Source: an uncultured Clostridia bacterium
Lineage (GTDB): Bacteria; Bacillota; Clostridia; UBA1381; UBA9506
Direction: 5' to 3'
Assembly: GCA_944393605.1 (NCBI GenBank)
Contig: CALYAO010000063.1
Coordinates: 1-64,000, forward strand
DNA length: 64,000 nt
Shown: positions 56,066-64,000 of the stretch, one piece after another
Numbering within the stretch: the stretch's first letter is position 1
Layout of the letters: each line of letters begins with the position of its first letter
Program-made: the position numbers and the translations under genes
Notes under the pieces: model-generated
The model's input: the letters and a program-made list of their open reading frames with translations, nothing else
What the model was told of the DNA's origin: nothing
The model's database searches: none

Positions 56066-56725
56066 ATGAATCCGATCCATCTCTTTTGCGGCCACTATGG
56101 CAGCGGAAAGACCGAAGTCGCCATTGACGACGCCATCCGCCTGCGCCGGGATTACAACCGAGTGATCATCGTGGATCTGGACATCGTGAACCCCTACTTT
56201 CGTACCGTGGATGCGCGGGAAAAGCTGACCGCGCTGGGCATCGAGGTGCTGTCCTCCGAATTTGCGGGCAGCAACGTGGATATCCCCTCCCTGCCGCCCG
56301 ACATCCTAAAGGTCTTCTGTGACCCCGATGCGGCGGTGGTCTTCGATGTGGGCGGGGATGACGACGGCGCCATCGCGCTGGGCCAGTATTTCCCCTACTT
56401 CAAAGAACACCCGTATGCGATGTATCTGGTCGCAAATGTATACCGGCCGCTGACCGGGACAGCGGACGAGCTCATGGAGATGCTCACCCGCATCCAGGCG
56501 GTGTCGCGGCTGCAGTTTACGGGGCTGATCAACAATGCCAACCTCGCACAGCTGACCACAGCGCAGCATGTCCTGCACGGGCAGACAGTGCTTCGAGGCG
56601 TGACAGAAAAAACGGGCCTGCCCGTTTCCTATACCTGCGTGGACGAGTCCATCGCAGATACCCTGCCGGCGGAGATTACAGGTGAAATTCGCCCCATCCA
56701 CCGGCACCTGAAACTTCAGTTTTAA
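56066..56725 (+). CDS. P-loop ATP-binding protein (ParA/CobQ-like)
   Basis: A 219-residue nucleotide-binding protein of the SIMIBI type. Walker A is FCGHYGSGKTEVA at residues 7-19, with the deviant signature kept (GSGKT), then VIIVDLDIVNPYFRTVDARE, and a Walker B-like VVFDVGGDDDGAIALGQYF. In many Clostridia it precedes the ferredoxin-subunit, alpha and beta genes exactly as here, so it may help metal-cluster loading or assembly. That role is inferred only from neighbourhood. The ATG at 56066 has AGTGAGG upstream. Confidence 0.85.
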   Translation: MNPIHLFCGHYGSGKTEVAIDDAIRLRRDYNRVIIVDLDIVNPYFRTVDAREKLTALGIEVLSSEFAGSNVDIPSLPPDILKVFCDPDAAVVFDVGGDDDGAIALGQYFPYFKEHPYAMYLVANVYRPLTGTADELMEMLTRIQAVSRLQFTGLINNANLAQLTTAQHVLHGQTVLRGVTEKTGLPVSYTCVDESIADTLPAEITGEIRPIHRHLKLQF

Positions 56726-56752
56726 ATCGTAAACATTTTGGAGGTGTTATAC

Positions 56753-56959
56753 ATGGCAAAGGTTGTTTTCAATGAGGAGAAATGCAAGGGGTGTTACCTC
56801 TGTGTTGCCGCCTGCCCGCGCAAGATTGTAAAAGTCGCGGAAGACCGCATGAACACAAAGGGCTTCCGTCCCGCTACTGTAGAGGAGCAGGACAAGTGCA
56901 TCGGCTGCGCGATGTGCGCGACGACGTGCCCCGACTGCGTCATTGAAGTCTATAAATAG
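56753..56959 (+). CDS. 2-oxoacid:ferredoxin oxidoreductase delta (2x4Fe-4S ferredoxin) subunit
   Basis: A 68-residue protein with two CxxCxxCxxxC clusters, CKGCYLCVAACP and CIGCAMCATTCP, each binding a 4Fe-4S centre. It is the electron-transfer subunit of a multi-subunit 2-oxoacid oxidoreductase whose alpha and beta genes follow. RBS TTGGAGGTG. A free ferredoxin is the alternative, but the operon position favours the subunit. Confidence 0.93.
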   Translation: MAKVVFNEEKCKGCYLCVAACPRKIVKVAEDRMNTKGFRPATVEEQDKCIGCAMCATTCPDCVIEVYK

Positions 56960-56984
56960 AGAATCATGAATAGGAGTGACATAC

Positions 56985-58049
56985 ATGGCAGAGAAGGTAT
57001 TGATGAAAGGCAATGAGGCCCTCGCCGAAGCGGCCATCCAGGTCGGCTGCCGGCATTTCTTCGGGTATCCCATCACGCCGCAGACCGAAATCTCCGCATA
57101 CCTCGCAAAGCGCATGCCCAAGGTGGGCGGCGTGTTCCTGCAGGCGGAGAGCGAGGTCGCCGCATCCAACATGGTGTATGGCGCGGCGGGCGCCGGCGCG
57201 CGCGTTATGACGAGCTCGTCCAGCCCGGGAATCAGCCTAAAAGCAGAAGCGCTTTCCTATATCGCGGGTGCGGACCTGCCCTGCGTGGTGGTCAACATCA
57301 TGCGCGCGGGCCCTGGTCTGGGCGGCATCCAGCCGGCCCAGGGAGACTATTTCCAGGCCACCAAGGGCCATGGGCACGGGGACTATCAGATCATCGTTCT
57401 GGCGCCCAGCTCGGTCCAGGAGATCATTGACCACACAGGGCTGGCATTTGACCTCGCGGACGAGTATCGTATGCCCGTCATGCTGCTGGGCGACGGGATG
57501 CTGGGCCAGATGATGGAGCCCGTTGAGTTTGAGCAGAAGGACATGGCCGCGCTGCCCGAGAAGCCGTGGGCAACCACTGGGACGCAGGGCAAGCGCAAGC
57601 ACAACGTCATCAACTCGCTGTATATCCAGCCCGACCAGCTCGAGAAGATTGTGCTGGCGCGCAAGGAGAAGTACGACCGCATCACCGAAAAAGAGGTCCG
57701 GCATGAGGAGTACCGCTGTGAAGATGCGGAATACATCATCACCGGGTACGGCTCCACCGCGCGTATCGCAAAGAACGCCGTGGATGAGCTGCGGGACAAG
57801 GGGCTCAAGGTGGGCCTGATCCGTCCCATCACGCTGTGGCCCTTCCCGGCGGGCGCATATGAAAAATATGCGGACAAGGTCAAGGCGTTCCTGACGGTCG
57901 AAATGAGCACCGGGCAGATGATTGAGGACGTTCGGCTGGCGGTCAACGGCAAGGCCCCGGTGCACTTCTTCGGGCGCACGGGCGGCTTCGTGCCCTATCC
58001 CGACGAGATTGAGGCCGCAATGGAAAAGATCGCAGGAGGTGTGCAGTAA
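56985..58049 (+). CDS. 2-oxoacid:ferredoxin oxidoreductase alpha subunit (VorB/KorA type)
   Basis: A 354-residue alpha subunit. The N-terminal GNEALAEAAIQVGCRHFFGY and PITPQTEISAYLAKRMP are typical, with MRAGPGLGGIQPAQGDYFQ and the C-terminal GSTARIAKNAVDELR transketolase-like domain. Databases usually call this form 3-methyl-2-oxobutanoate dehydrogenase subunit VorB, but 2-oxoglutarate oxidoreductase is equally similar. The ATG at 56985 follows TAGGAGTG. Its stop abuts the beta start (TAAATG). Confidence 0.93.
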   Translation: MAEKVLMKGNEALAEAAIQVGCRHFFGYPITPQTEISAYLAKRMPKVGGVFLQAESEVAASNMVYGAAGAGARVMTSSSSPGISLKAEALSYIAGADLPCVVVNIMRAGPGLGGIQPAQGDYFQATKGHGHGDYQIIVLAPSSVQEIIDHTGLAFDLADEYRMPVMLLGDGMLGQMMEPVEFEQKDMAALPEKPWATTGTQGKRKHNVINSLYIQPDQLEKIVLARKEKYDRITEKEVRHEEYRCEDAEYIITGYGSTARIAKNAVDELRDKGLKVGLIRPITLWPFPAGAYEKYADKVKAFLTVEMSTGQMIEDVRLAVNGKAPVHFFGRTGGFVPYPDEIEAAMEKIAGGVQ

Positions 58050-58784
58050 ATGGAACAGGTATTTGGAAAACCGCATGCGCTGTGCGATGTGAATTTGCAC
58101 TACTGTCCCGGCTGCGGACATGGCATCATCCACCGGCTGGTGGCCGAGGCCATTGACGATCTGGGCATCGAGGGCAAGACCATCGGCGTGGCCCCTGTGG
58201 GCTGTGCGGTGTTTGCATATGACTACTTTGAGTGTGACATGCAGGAGGCGGCACATGGCCGCGCGCCCGCGGTCGCAACGGGTATCAAGCGGGTGCATCC
58301 CGAAAACGTCGTCTTCACCTACCAGGGGGACGGCGACCTCGCCGCCATCGGTACCGCCGAGACGGTGCATGCGTGTGCGCGCGGCGAGAACATCACGGTC
58401 ATCTTTATCAACAACTGCATCTATGGCATGACGGGCGGCCAGATGGCGCCCACGACCCTGATCGGCCAGGTCACCCAGACCACGCCGTATGGCCGGGATG
58501 TCCATGCAAACGGCAACCCCATCCGCATGAGCGAGATGCTGGCCACCATGGACGGTGCGGCATACATCGAGCGGGTCAGCATGGACTGCGTGAAGAACAT
58601 TCTGACCGCAAAAAAGGCCATCAAAAAGGCCTTCCAGACGCAGCTGGAGGGTAAGGGCTTCTCCATGGTGGAAGTGCTGTCCACCTGCCCGACCAACTGG
58701 GGCCTGTCCCCCATTGAGGCAACACAGTGGCTGCGGGACAACATGATTCCGCACTATCCGCTGGGCGTGTTCTGTGACAAATAA
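58050..58784 (+). CDS. 2-oxoacid:ferredoxin oxidoreductase beta subunit (thiamine pyrophosphate-binding)
   Basis: A 244-residue beta subunit carrying the TPP site: YQGDGDLAAIGTAETVHACA with the GDG motif near residue 92, and INNCIYGMTGGQMAPTTLIG completing it. LHYCPGCGHGIIHRLVAEAI near the start holds the conserved CPGCGHG. No gamma gene follows; the stop is directly followed by a terminator. The partner is most likely the gene at 25628. Confidence 0.94.
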   Translation: MEQVFGKPHALCDVNLHYCPGCGHGIIHRLVAEAIDDLGIEGKTIGVAPVGCAVFAYDYFECDMQEAAHGRAPAVATGIKRVHPENVVFTYQGDGDLAAIGTAETVHACARGENITVIFINNCIYGMTGGQMAPTTLIGQVTQTTPYGRDVHANGNPIRMSEMLATMDGAAYIERVSMDCVKNILTAKKAIKKAFQTQLEGKGFSMVEVLSTCPTNWGLSPIEATQWLRDNMIPHYPLGVFCDK

Positions 58785-58795
58785 GAAACCGCATA

Positions 58796-58821
58796 ACAGG
58801 GCGCTCTCGCGCCCTGTTTTT
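58796..58821 (+). terminator. Intrinsic terminator of the oxidoreductase operon
   Basis: ACAGGGCGC pairs with GCGCCCTGT around TCTC, then a T-run. Confidence 0.93.
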
Positions 58822-58861
58822 ATATCTTCACTTTTGTGCATACTAACAAGGGGGGCGGCGC

Positions 58862-59506
58862 ATGGTCATCACAGAGATTGCCAAACAGAAACGAAATGAA
58901 AACCGGGTCTCGGTGTACCTCGACGGCGCATTCGCCCTCGGGATGGATGCGCTGGATGCGCACAACCTGGGCCTCCGGGTGGGGGATACCATCACCCCCG
59001 CGCAGCTCGCGCACATCCGGGACACGGCAGAGTTTTCCGCGGCACAGCAGACAGCGCTCCGGCTGGTGAGCCGCCGGGCCTATACGGCAAAGGGCATCGC
59101 GGACAAGCTCGCGGAGAAGGAATACAGCCCCGAGACCATCGCGAAGGTGCTCGCATTTCTCACCGAATACCGCTATGTGGACGACTATGACTATGCCCGC
59201 CGGTTTGTGGAGGAATGCGTGTCCTTAAAAGGGTATGGCTTCTATAAGATCAAGCAGGAGCTAAACCGGCGGGGTGTCCCGCAGGAGGTTATAGCGGACG
59301 TCTTGTCCGAGATGGATACGCAGTCGGCCGAACGGGAGACCATCCTCCCGCTGGCGGCGCGCAAGCTGGGCGGCGACTTTGACCGCAAGAATATTGACCG
59401 CTGTTCCCGCTTTCTGGCAGGCAAGGGCTATGGCTATGACACCATCCGGTGGGCCATTGACCGCCTGCGCCAGGAGCAGGGGCAGGACCGAGAGGAGTGG
59501 ACGTGA
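58862..59506 (+). CDS. recX: Regulatory protein RecX
   Basis: A 214-residue helical protein of the RecX family, which modulates RecA filaments. Three-helix tandem repeats are visible, with LRLVSRRAYTAKGIADKLAEK, YVDDYDYARRFVEECVSLKG and the FLAGKGYGYDTIRWAIDRL ending. The start at 58862 has AAGGGGGGCGGC upstream. recA itself is not in the window. It ends at the coaBC start without a gap (TGA then GTG). Confidence 0.92.
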   Translation: MVITEIAKQKRNENRVSVYLDGAFALGMDALDAHNLGLRVGDTITPAQLAHIRDTAEFSAAQQTALRLVSRRAYTAKGIADKLAEKEYSPETIAKVLAFLTEYRYVDDYDYARRFVEECVSLKGYGFYKIKQELNRRGVPQEVIADVLSEMDTQSAERETILPLAARKLGGDFDRKNIDRCSRFLAGKGYGYDTIRWAIDRLRQEQGQDREEWT

Positions 59507-60688
59507 GTGTTGACAGGCAAAAAGATCGTAGTTGGGGTATGCGGGGGCATCGCGGCCTTTAAGGCGGCCGCGCTGGTGAGCCGCCTGGGCAAGCTGGGCG
59601 CAGAGGTCAAGGTCATTATGACCCGCGCGGCGACCGAGTTTGTGACGCCGCTGACCTTCCAGTCCCTGTCCAAAAACCCCGTCGCAGTGGACATGTTTGA
59701 AGAACCCAAATCCTGGGAAATCAGGCACATTGCGCTGGCACAGTGGGCGGATCTGTTCCTGCTCGCGCCCGCAACCGCCAATATAATCGGCAAGCTCGCG
59801 GGCGGCATCGCGGACGACATGCTGTCCACCACCGTCATGGCCACCCATGCGCGCGTTGTAATCGCACCCGCCATGAACACCGCGATGTTCCACAACCCCG
59901 TGGTGCAGGCCAACCTACAGAAGCTCAGGGACGTGTTGGGATATACGGTGATTGCGCCGGGCAGCGGGCTGCTCGCGTGCGGAGACGTGGGAGACGGCCG
60001 CCTGCCCGACACCGACGTGCTGGTGGATGCCGCAGTTTGTGCCCTGGCCCCCAAGGACCTCGCGGACCGGCGCATCCTCGTGACGGCGGGGCCGACGGTG
60101 GAGCGGCTGGACCCCGTGCGGTATCTCACCAACCACTCGTCGGGCAAGATGGGGTATGCCATCGCCCGCGCAGCATGCCACCGGGGCGCGGATGTGACGC
60201 TGATTTCGGGTCCCGTTCACATTGCGCCGCCCCAAGGCGTTGTGGTGGTGCCCACAGAGAGCGCGCGGGACATGCTGGCGGCCGTCACGACGCATTTTCC
60301 CGCATGCGACACCCTCATCATGGCGGCCGCCGTGGGGGACTTCCGCCCCGCGGAGGAAGCGGCGCACAAGCGCAAAAAGGCGGACGGGATGGATCTTGCG
60401 ATGGTGCAGAATCCCGACATCCTGCTGGAGGTCGCAGGGCTTCGCCAGCCGGGGCAGCGCGTCGTTGGCTTCTGTATGGAAACGGAGGAGCTGCTCCCCC
60501 GTGCACAGGAGAAGCTCCGGCGCAAGGGGCTGGACCTCATGGTGGCCAACAGCCTGACCGAGCCGGGTGCGGGCTTTGGGGTGGATACCAACACCGTGAC
60601 CATCCTGACGCCCGACGGCGAGACGGAATCACTGCCCAACCTCCCCAAATATGAGGTGGCAAACCGCATTTTGGACAGACTCGTGTGA
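59507..60688 (+). CDS. coaBC: Bifunctional phosphopantothenoylcysteine decarboxylase/phosphopantothenate-cysteine ligase
   Basis: A 393-residue fusion for two CoA steps. The CoaC flavoprotein half (about 1-185) shows KIVVGVCGGIAAFKAAALVS, the catalytic His in IRHIALAQWADL, and APAMNTAMFHNP. The CoaB ligase half (about 190-393) has TAGPTVERLDPVRYLTNHSS and GKMGYAIARA. A GTG at 59507 (or TTG at 59510) follows AGAGGAGTGG. It is directly coupled to recX. Together with panB and coaD it covers several CoA steps in this window. Confidence 0.96.
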   Translation: MLTGKKIVVGVCGGIAAFKAAALVSRLGKLGAEVKVIMTRAATEFVTPLTFQSLSKNPVAVDMFEEPKSWEIRHIALAQWADLFLLAPATANIIGKLAGGIADDMLSTTVMATHARVVIAPAMNTAMFHNPVVQANLQKLRDVLGYTVIAPGSGLLACGDVGDGRLPDTDVLVDAAVCALAPKDLADRRILVTAGPTVERLDPVRYLTNHSSGKMGYAIARAACHRGADVTLISGPVHIAPPQGVVVVPTESARDMLAAVTTHFPACDTLIMAAAVGDFRPAEEAAHKRKKADGMDLAMVQNPDILLEVAGLRQPGQRVVGFCMETEELLPRAQEKLRRKGLDLMVANSLTEPGAGFGVDTNTVTILTPDGETESLPNLPKYEVANRILDRLV

Positions 60689-60712
60689 AAAAGGGCGAAA
60701 TGCCCTTTTTTT
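60688..60712 (+). terminator. Intrinsic terminator after coaBC
   Basis: AAAGGGC and GCCCTTT pair around GAAAT, with T7; the stem begins in the coaBC stop. Confidence 0.88.
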
Positions 60713-60729
60713 GTGCCAAAATACACCGC

Positions 60730-60778
60730 TTGACAGGGCGGCATTCGTATGGTATACTATATTTAGATAATTTTCTAA
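60730..60778 (+). promoter_or_regulatory. Promoter and likely operator for sdpR-sdpI
   Basis: -35 TTGACA (60730-60735), 17-bp spacer ending in TGG, -10 TATACT (60753-60758). Directly after it, 60763-60778 holds the imperfect palindrome TTAG-N8-CTAA covering the expected transcript start. This is a typical ArsR-family operator position, so the downstream repressor probably controls its own operon. Confidence 0.85.
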
Positions 60779-60809
60779 CTATTAAAACATGCGAAGGAGG
60801 GAACATGTC

Positions 60810-61079
60810 ATGGGGGACACGTGGAGCGCGCTGGCGGATCCGACGCGGCGCGCCATCCTGCACCTGCTGCGCCACCAAAACCGGACGGCGGGCGATATCG
60901 CGGGGCACTTTGCCATGACAAAGCCTTCCATCAGCCATCACCTTGGCATCCTGCGGCAGGCGGGGCTGGTGACCGCCCAAAAGAAGGGCCAACAGGTGGA
61001 GTATGCGCTGAATACCACGGTGTTTCAGGAGATTCTGGGCTTTATCGCCCAGCTGACGGAAGGGGAGAAGGAAGCATGA
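60810..61079 (+). CDS. ArsR-family autorepressor, SdpR type
   Basis: An 89-residue winged-helix protein. WSALADPTRRAILHLLRHQN starts the fold, and the recognition helix is in MTKPSISHHLGILRQAGLV. There are no metal-binding cysteines, which separates it from metal sensors and fits the SdpR group that is titrated by the membrane protein SdpI. The ATG at 60810 follows AAGGAGGG. It overlaps sdpI by 4 nt (ATGA). Confidence 0.9.
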   Translation: MGDTWSALADPTRRAILHLLRHQNRTAGDIAGHFAMTKPSISHHLGILRQAGLVTAQKKGQQVEYALNTTVFQEILGFIAQLTEGEKEA

Positions 61080-61747
61080 AAACAAACCGCATCTTGCACG
61101 GCATCCTGTGGGCCACCATCTGCAACCTGGCGGCGCTGGCCGCTGTGACACTTGTTTTGCCCGACCAGATTCCCATCCATATGGACGCGCTGGGCCGGGT
61201 GGACGCCATGGGGCCGCGGTGGGCCGTGCCCTTGTTTGGCCTCATCCCGCTCCTGCTTGCGCTCGGCATGCTGCTATACCGCCGCCTGACACAAAACAAC
61301 CCGCATACCCGTGCCAACCGCCGGGTGGAAAATATTGTATTTGGGTGCTTGGGCGCGCTGTTTCTCTTGCTGTCCTGGCTGCCGCCGCTGGTGGCGCTCA
61401 CGGGGGGGCAGGATGCCAGCCGGCTCCTGCCGCTGTTGGTCGGCATCCCCTTTGGCCTGCTGTTTGTCGTCCTCGGCAACTACATGGGAACGGTCCGGCC
61501 CAATCACTATCTGGGCCTGCGGGTCAAGTGGACGCTGGCGAGCGCAGAGGTGTGGCGCCGCACCCATCGCATGGGAAGCTACTGGCAGGTGGGCGCCGGA
61601 CTGGTGCTGCTGGCCGGGTCGGTTGCCGCCTTTTTTGCGGGCGGCACGGTGTGGCTGCTGGCGGCCTTTTGTGCGGCGCTTCTGATGGCGGTCGCAGTGC
61701 CCACCTGGTATGCCTGGCGGCTGTACCATCGTTTGCAAATCCATTGA
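61076..61747 (+). CDS. SdpI-family immunity/signal-transducing membrane protein
   Basis: A 223-residue membrane protein with about six helices. It begins with DUF1648 (LVLPDQIPIHMDALGRVDAM) and ends with the SdpI domain, including NYMGTVRPNHYLGLRVKWTL. In Bacillus SdpI confers immunity to toxin SdpC and sequesters SdpR. No sdpC-like toxin is in the window, so this pair may guard against toxins of neighbours or sense the envelope. Translationally coupled to sdpR. Confidence 0.92.
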   Translation: MKTNRILHGILWATICNLAALAAVTLVLPDQIPIHMDALGRVDAMGPRWAVPLFGLIPLLLALGMLLYRRLTQNNPHTRANRRVENIVFGCLGALFLLLSWLPPLVALTGGQDASRLLPLLVGIPFGLLFVVLGNYMGTVRPNHYLGLRVKWTLASAEVWRRTHRMGSYWQVGAGLVLLAGSVAAFFAGGTVWLLAAFCAALLMAVAVPTWYAWRLYHRLQIH

Positions 61748-61776
61748 CCATCATCTATACAACAGGAGGGAAAAAC

Positions 61777-62202
61777 ATGGAGTATCAAAAGCATGGCGAG
61801 ACGTATGTCCTGCGCCTCAACCGGGGCGAGGAAGTGGTGGAGAGCCTTCGGGCCCTGTGCGAGCAGGAGCACATCGCGCTGGCATCCGTTACGGGCATCG
61901 GCGCGGTGGGGGAACTCACCACCGGACTGTTCCACACGGCGGAAAAACAGTATGCCGCCACCGACCTTCGCGGGGATTTTGAGATTGTGTCCCTCGCGGG
62001 CAACGTGACACAGCAGGACGGCGCGGTGTATCTGCACCTGCACATCGCGGTGGCGGACGAGACCCAGCTGGTGCGGGGCGGGCACCTAAACCGCGCGGTG
62101 GTGAGCGCCACCGCGGAGATCTTCGTGACGCCCTATGCCGGCACCGTGGGGCGGGTGTTCTCGGAGGAAATCGGTCTCAACCTCATGGATTTTGGCGCAT
62201 AG
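61777..62202 (+). CDS. PPC-domain (DUF296) protein
   Basis: A 141-residue PCC/DUF296 protein, a trimeric ferredoxin-like fold also found in plant AT-hook proteins. Hallmarks are LASVTGIGAVGELTTGLF near residue 35, LHLHIAVADETQLVRGGHL near 87 with conserved His residues, and a GRVFSEEIGLNLMDF end. Bacterial members are called DNA-binding, but no AT-hook is present here, so this is doubtful. It lies 29 nt after sdpI with ACAGGAGGG upstream, in one operon. Confidence 0.88.
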   Translation: MEYQKHGETYVLRLNRGEEVVESLRALCEQEHIALASVTGIGAVGELTTGLFHTAEKQYAATDLRGDFEIVSLAGNVTQQDGAVYLHLHIAVADETQLVRGGHLNRAVVSATAEIFVTPYAGTVGRVFSEEIGLNLMDFGA

Positions 62203-62217
62203 GCCATTGTTGTCAGG

Positions 62218-62264
62218 CAGGTCCTCCCGCGCGGCAAGCCAGCTGCGCAGGAGGGCCTGTTTTT
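62218..62264 (+). terminator. Intrinsic terminator of the sdpR-sdpI-PPC operon
   Basis: CAGGTCCTCC pairs with GGAGGGCCTG, with inner GCGC pairing, then TTTTT. The stem is GC-rich and imperfect but strong. Confidence 0.85.
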
Positions 62265-62320
62265 CTGTGCGCTCCCGGCGGCGCGGCGCCTGAGAAAATG
62301 CACAGCCCGCAAAAAAGGGG

Positions 62321-62349
62321 TTGACCTAACCTTGTCCTTACGGTATAAT
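62321..62349 (+). promoter_or_regulatory. sigma-A type promoter for hom
   Basis: -35 TTGACC, 17-bp spacer, -10 TATAAT. The transcript would start near 62356, about 220 nt before the start codon. Confidence 0.88.
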
Positions 62350-62355
62350 AAAAAC

Positions 62356-62575
62356 GGTCCGAATAAACGTTCAAAGGCAGTTTTTATTGCACCACAAGTT
62401 TCATGAAACCATTTTGATTTGGGAATTTGTGGTGTCATAACATGCGCAAGGATTTGATTTGCCCTTTTTGGCATATAGCAATTGGCAAACATGTTTTTTG
62501 GAACGCAAAACAACAGCGCGGCATACCGGCGGGGCTTTTAACGCCTTGCTGCAACAGTATCGGAGGAATGTGAGT
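62356..62575 (+). other. Long structured 5' leader of hom
   Basis: About 220 nt of untranslated leader. It contains a hairpin with 8-bp arms CACCACAA (62390-62397) and TTGTGGTG (62427-62434), enclosing an inner GTTTC/GAAAC pair, and a weaker TTGCC/GGCAA hairpin near 62458-62488. A 43-codon frame (62442-62573) is present but lacks a good ribosome-binding site. It is not recognisably a T-box, SAM or lysine riboswitch. The length suggests regulation by threonine, methionine or other signals, but this is a guess. Confidence 0.5.
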
Positions 62576-63802
62576 ATGGTTAAGGTAGCAATTTTGGGAT
62601 ATGGCGTCGTGGGCTCGGGCGTGTACGAAATCATTCATAAAAACGCCCAGAGCTTGGCGCGCAAGGCGGGAAAAGAGATTGTGGTGACACATATTTTAGA
62701 CATCCGGGACTTTCCTGACCACCCCGAAGCGGCGCTGTTTACCAAAGACTATAACGACATCCTAAACGACCCCGAGGTCAGCGTTGTGGTGGAGGTGTTG
62801 GGCGGGTGTCACCCCGCGTATGAATTCACCAAGTCCGCCCTGCTCGCGGGCAAGCATGTCGTCTCCTCCAACAAAGAGCTGGTCGCGACGCATGGCACTG
62901 AGCTGCTCGCCATCGCGAAGGAGCAAAACCGCAACTACCTGTTTGAGGCATCCGTCGGGGGCGGCACCCCCATCATCCGGCCCCTCAACCAGTGTCTTGC
63001 GGCCAACGAAATCGAAGAGATCTATGGCATATTAAACGGGACCACCAACTATATCCTGACCCAGATGTTCCATGCGGGCGTGAGCTTCTCGGAGGCCTTG
63101 GCCAGCGCCCAGCGGCTCGGATATGCCGAGCGGGACCCGTCTGCCGACGTGGATGGGATTGACGCCTGCCGGAAGATCAGCATCCTGGCCTCTCTGGCAT
63201 CGGGGTACACCGTGGATGCCAACAAGATCCTAACCGAAGGCATCTCGCACATCACCTCGGAGGACGTTTCCTATGCCGCCCAGCTGGGGTGCGTGGTGAA
63301 GCTGATCGGATATGCGATGATCACCCCTGAAAAGCGGGTATACGCGCGGGTCAGCCCCCTCATGCTGCCCGAGACCCATCCGCTTGGCAAGGTGGACGAC
63401 GTGTACAACGGCATTGCGGTGTATGGCGACTCCATCGGGGACGTGACCTTCTACGGCAAGGGCGCGGGCAAACTGCCCACCGCAAGCGCCGTGGTCGCGG
63501 ACATCATTGACATCAGCAAGCACATGGAACGCAACACGCGTCAGATCTGGGTCAAGCCCGATTTTGACAACTTGATCCCCGATGCGGTCATGGAAAACCA
63601 ATACTTCGTGCGGCTTTCTGCCGCGGACGGCGCGGAGGTTGCCGCCCTGTGCGGCGGAAAGCCCGACCGCGTGCTGTCCGAGACGGATGGACAGTATGTC
63701 TTCGTGACGCCGCTCATGAAAGAGGGCGACTTTATGGCGCGCAAAGCACAGTGTGCCGGCGAAGTGTCTTACATTCGTTTTCTAGGCAACGGGGACAACT
63801 GA
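62576..63802 (+). CDS. hom: Homoserine dehydrogenase
   Basis: A 408-residue enzyme reducing aspartate semialdehyde to homoserine, the branch point to threonine and methionine. The NAD(P) site is [16 protein letters not shown] at the start. The catalytic region has [39 protein letters not shown], and [20 protein letters not shown] with the proton-relay Asp/Lys. The C-terminal 70 residues resemble an ACT-type regulatory domain. The ATG at 62576 has GGAGG 9 nt upstream; the longer frame back to 62459 lies in the leader. thrB follows after 31 nt. Confidence 0.96.
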   Translation: MVKVAILGYGVVGSGVYEIIHKNAQSLARKAGKEIVVTHILDIRDFPDHPEAALFTKDYNDILNDPEVSVVVEVLGGCHPAYEFTKSALLAGKHVVSSNKELVATHGTELLAIAKEQNRNYLFEASVGGGTPIIRPLNQCLAANEIEEIYGILNGTTNYILTQMFHAGVSFSEALASAQRLGYAERDPSADVDGIDACRKISILASLASGYTVDANKILTEGISHITSEDVSYAAQLGCVVKLIGYAMITPEKRVYARVSPLMLPETHPLGKVDDVYNGIAVYGDSIGDVTFYGKGAGKLPTASAVVADIIDISKHMERNTRQIWVKPDFDNLIPDAVMENQYFVRLSAADGAEVAALCGGKPDRVLSETDGQYVFVTPLMKEGDFMARKAQCAGEVSYIRFLGNGDN

Positions 63803-63833
63803 CAAGCACAAACAAGAGAAGAGGGCAATGGAC

Positions 63834-64000
63834 ATGCATGAAATCCGCGTACCTGCGACGACGGCCAACCTGGGTTCGGGGTTTGACTGCCTGGGCGTCG
63901 CGCTCCAGTTATATAACCACATCGCGTTTGAAGAAACAGACGGCGGGCTGGAAATCAACATTCTGGACAATGTGACCAGCGGTTTCCTCCCGTCAGATGA
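63834..64000 (+). CDS. thrB: Homoserine kinase (3' end outside window)
   Basis: The first 55 codons of a GHMP-family homoserine kinase. [20 protein letters not shown] followed by [10 protein letters not shown] is the conserved N terminus of ThrB. The ATG at 63834 is 8 nt after GAGGG and is preferred over the ATG at 63828. Directly after hom, it phosphorylates homoserine for threonine synthesis. The ATP-binding GHMP motif lies beyond the window edge. Confidence 0.92.
   Translation, partial: MHEIRVPATTANLGSGFDCLGVALQLYNHIAFEETDGGLEINILDNVTSGFLPSD

Noticed and set aside
57237-58841. 534-codon minus-strand frame over the oxidoreductase alpha and beta genes
   Set aside because: High G+C makes long antisense frames common. 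The plus-strand genes have clear family motifs and ribosome-binding sites; the minus frame shows none.
62442-62573. 43-codon leader frame before hom, considered as a leader peptide
   Set aside because: There is no run of Thr, Ile or Met codons, no good ribosome-binding site, and its odd composition (Trp, His, Cys) suggests chance.

Overview
The window looks like the chromosome of an anaerobic, G+C-rich, Gram-positive member of the Clostridia. The evidence is gene content: NusG-II/Gx-transporter and DUF4321 genes, mreBCD-PBP2-minC, a heteromeric GlgC/GlgD pyrophosphorylase, a ferredoxin-dependent 2-oxoacid oxidoreductase, an S-layer-homology protein, and an Asp23-YloV-RecG-RsmD-CoaD order. Starts are mostly preceded by strong AGGAGG-type sites. 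I do not assign a genus. No tRNA, rRNA, CRISPR, integrase, transposase or phage structural gene is visible, so this is core chromosome with a few accessory patches.

Layout. 1-3829: U32 peptidase (cut at the window edge), dut, an EetA/EetB-like pair, DUF4321, Maf. 3895-9100: elongation and division block mreB-mreC-mreD-PBP2-minC. 9184-16434: polA, alaS, O-acetylhomoserine sulfhydrylase, ispF. 16601-21823 (minus): a 1123-residue SLH protein with a very strong promoter, and pyrG. 22095-25098: a DUF2520 gene (probable ketopantoate reductase PanG), panB, tyrS. 25206-27366: DUF3343, an isolated 2-oxoacid oxidoreductase gamma subunit, pgeF, and a gene-poor stretch with a rod-like structured RNA candidate. 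27388-33126 (minus): coiled-coil protein, coaD, rsmD, recG, yloV, asp23. 33490-34781: two XRE regulators in an AT-rich patch, the second with a degenerate S24 domain. 34862-39211: tex, an orphan MsmX/UgpC-type ATPase, a methyltransferase. 39439-47236 (minus): GNAT, nitroreductase, a UPF0182 gene broken by an in-frame TAG, alpha/beta hydrolase, fructokinase, tlyA and two small genes. 47490-55815: complete glycogen operon glgB-C-D-A-P. 56066-58784: P-loop ATPase plus delta, alpha and beta subunits of the oxidoreductase. 58862-64000: recX, coaBC, sdpR-sdpI, a PPC-domain protein, hom and the start of thrB.

How it fits together. Pantothenate/CoA supply is spread over panG/panB, coaD and coaBC. Ferredoxin-linked 2-oxoacid metabolism is split between 25.6 kb (gamma) and 56.7 kb (delta, alpha, beta). 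Glycogen synthesis and breakdown sit in one operon, with fructokinase and a shared sugar-transporter ATPase nearby. hom-thrB and homocysteine synthase form the aspartate-family branch. Most promoters I can see have 16-17 bp spacers and a TGn extended -10. Nearly every operon ends in a clear intrinsic terminator. The items most worth following up are the broken UPF0182 gene, the catalytically dead S24 regulator, the split oxidoreductase, and the structured RNA candidate at 27115-27334.
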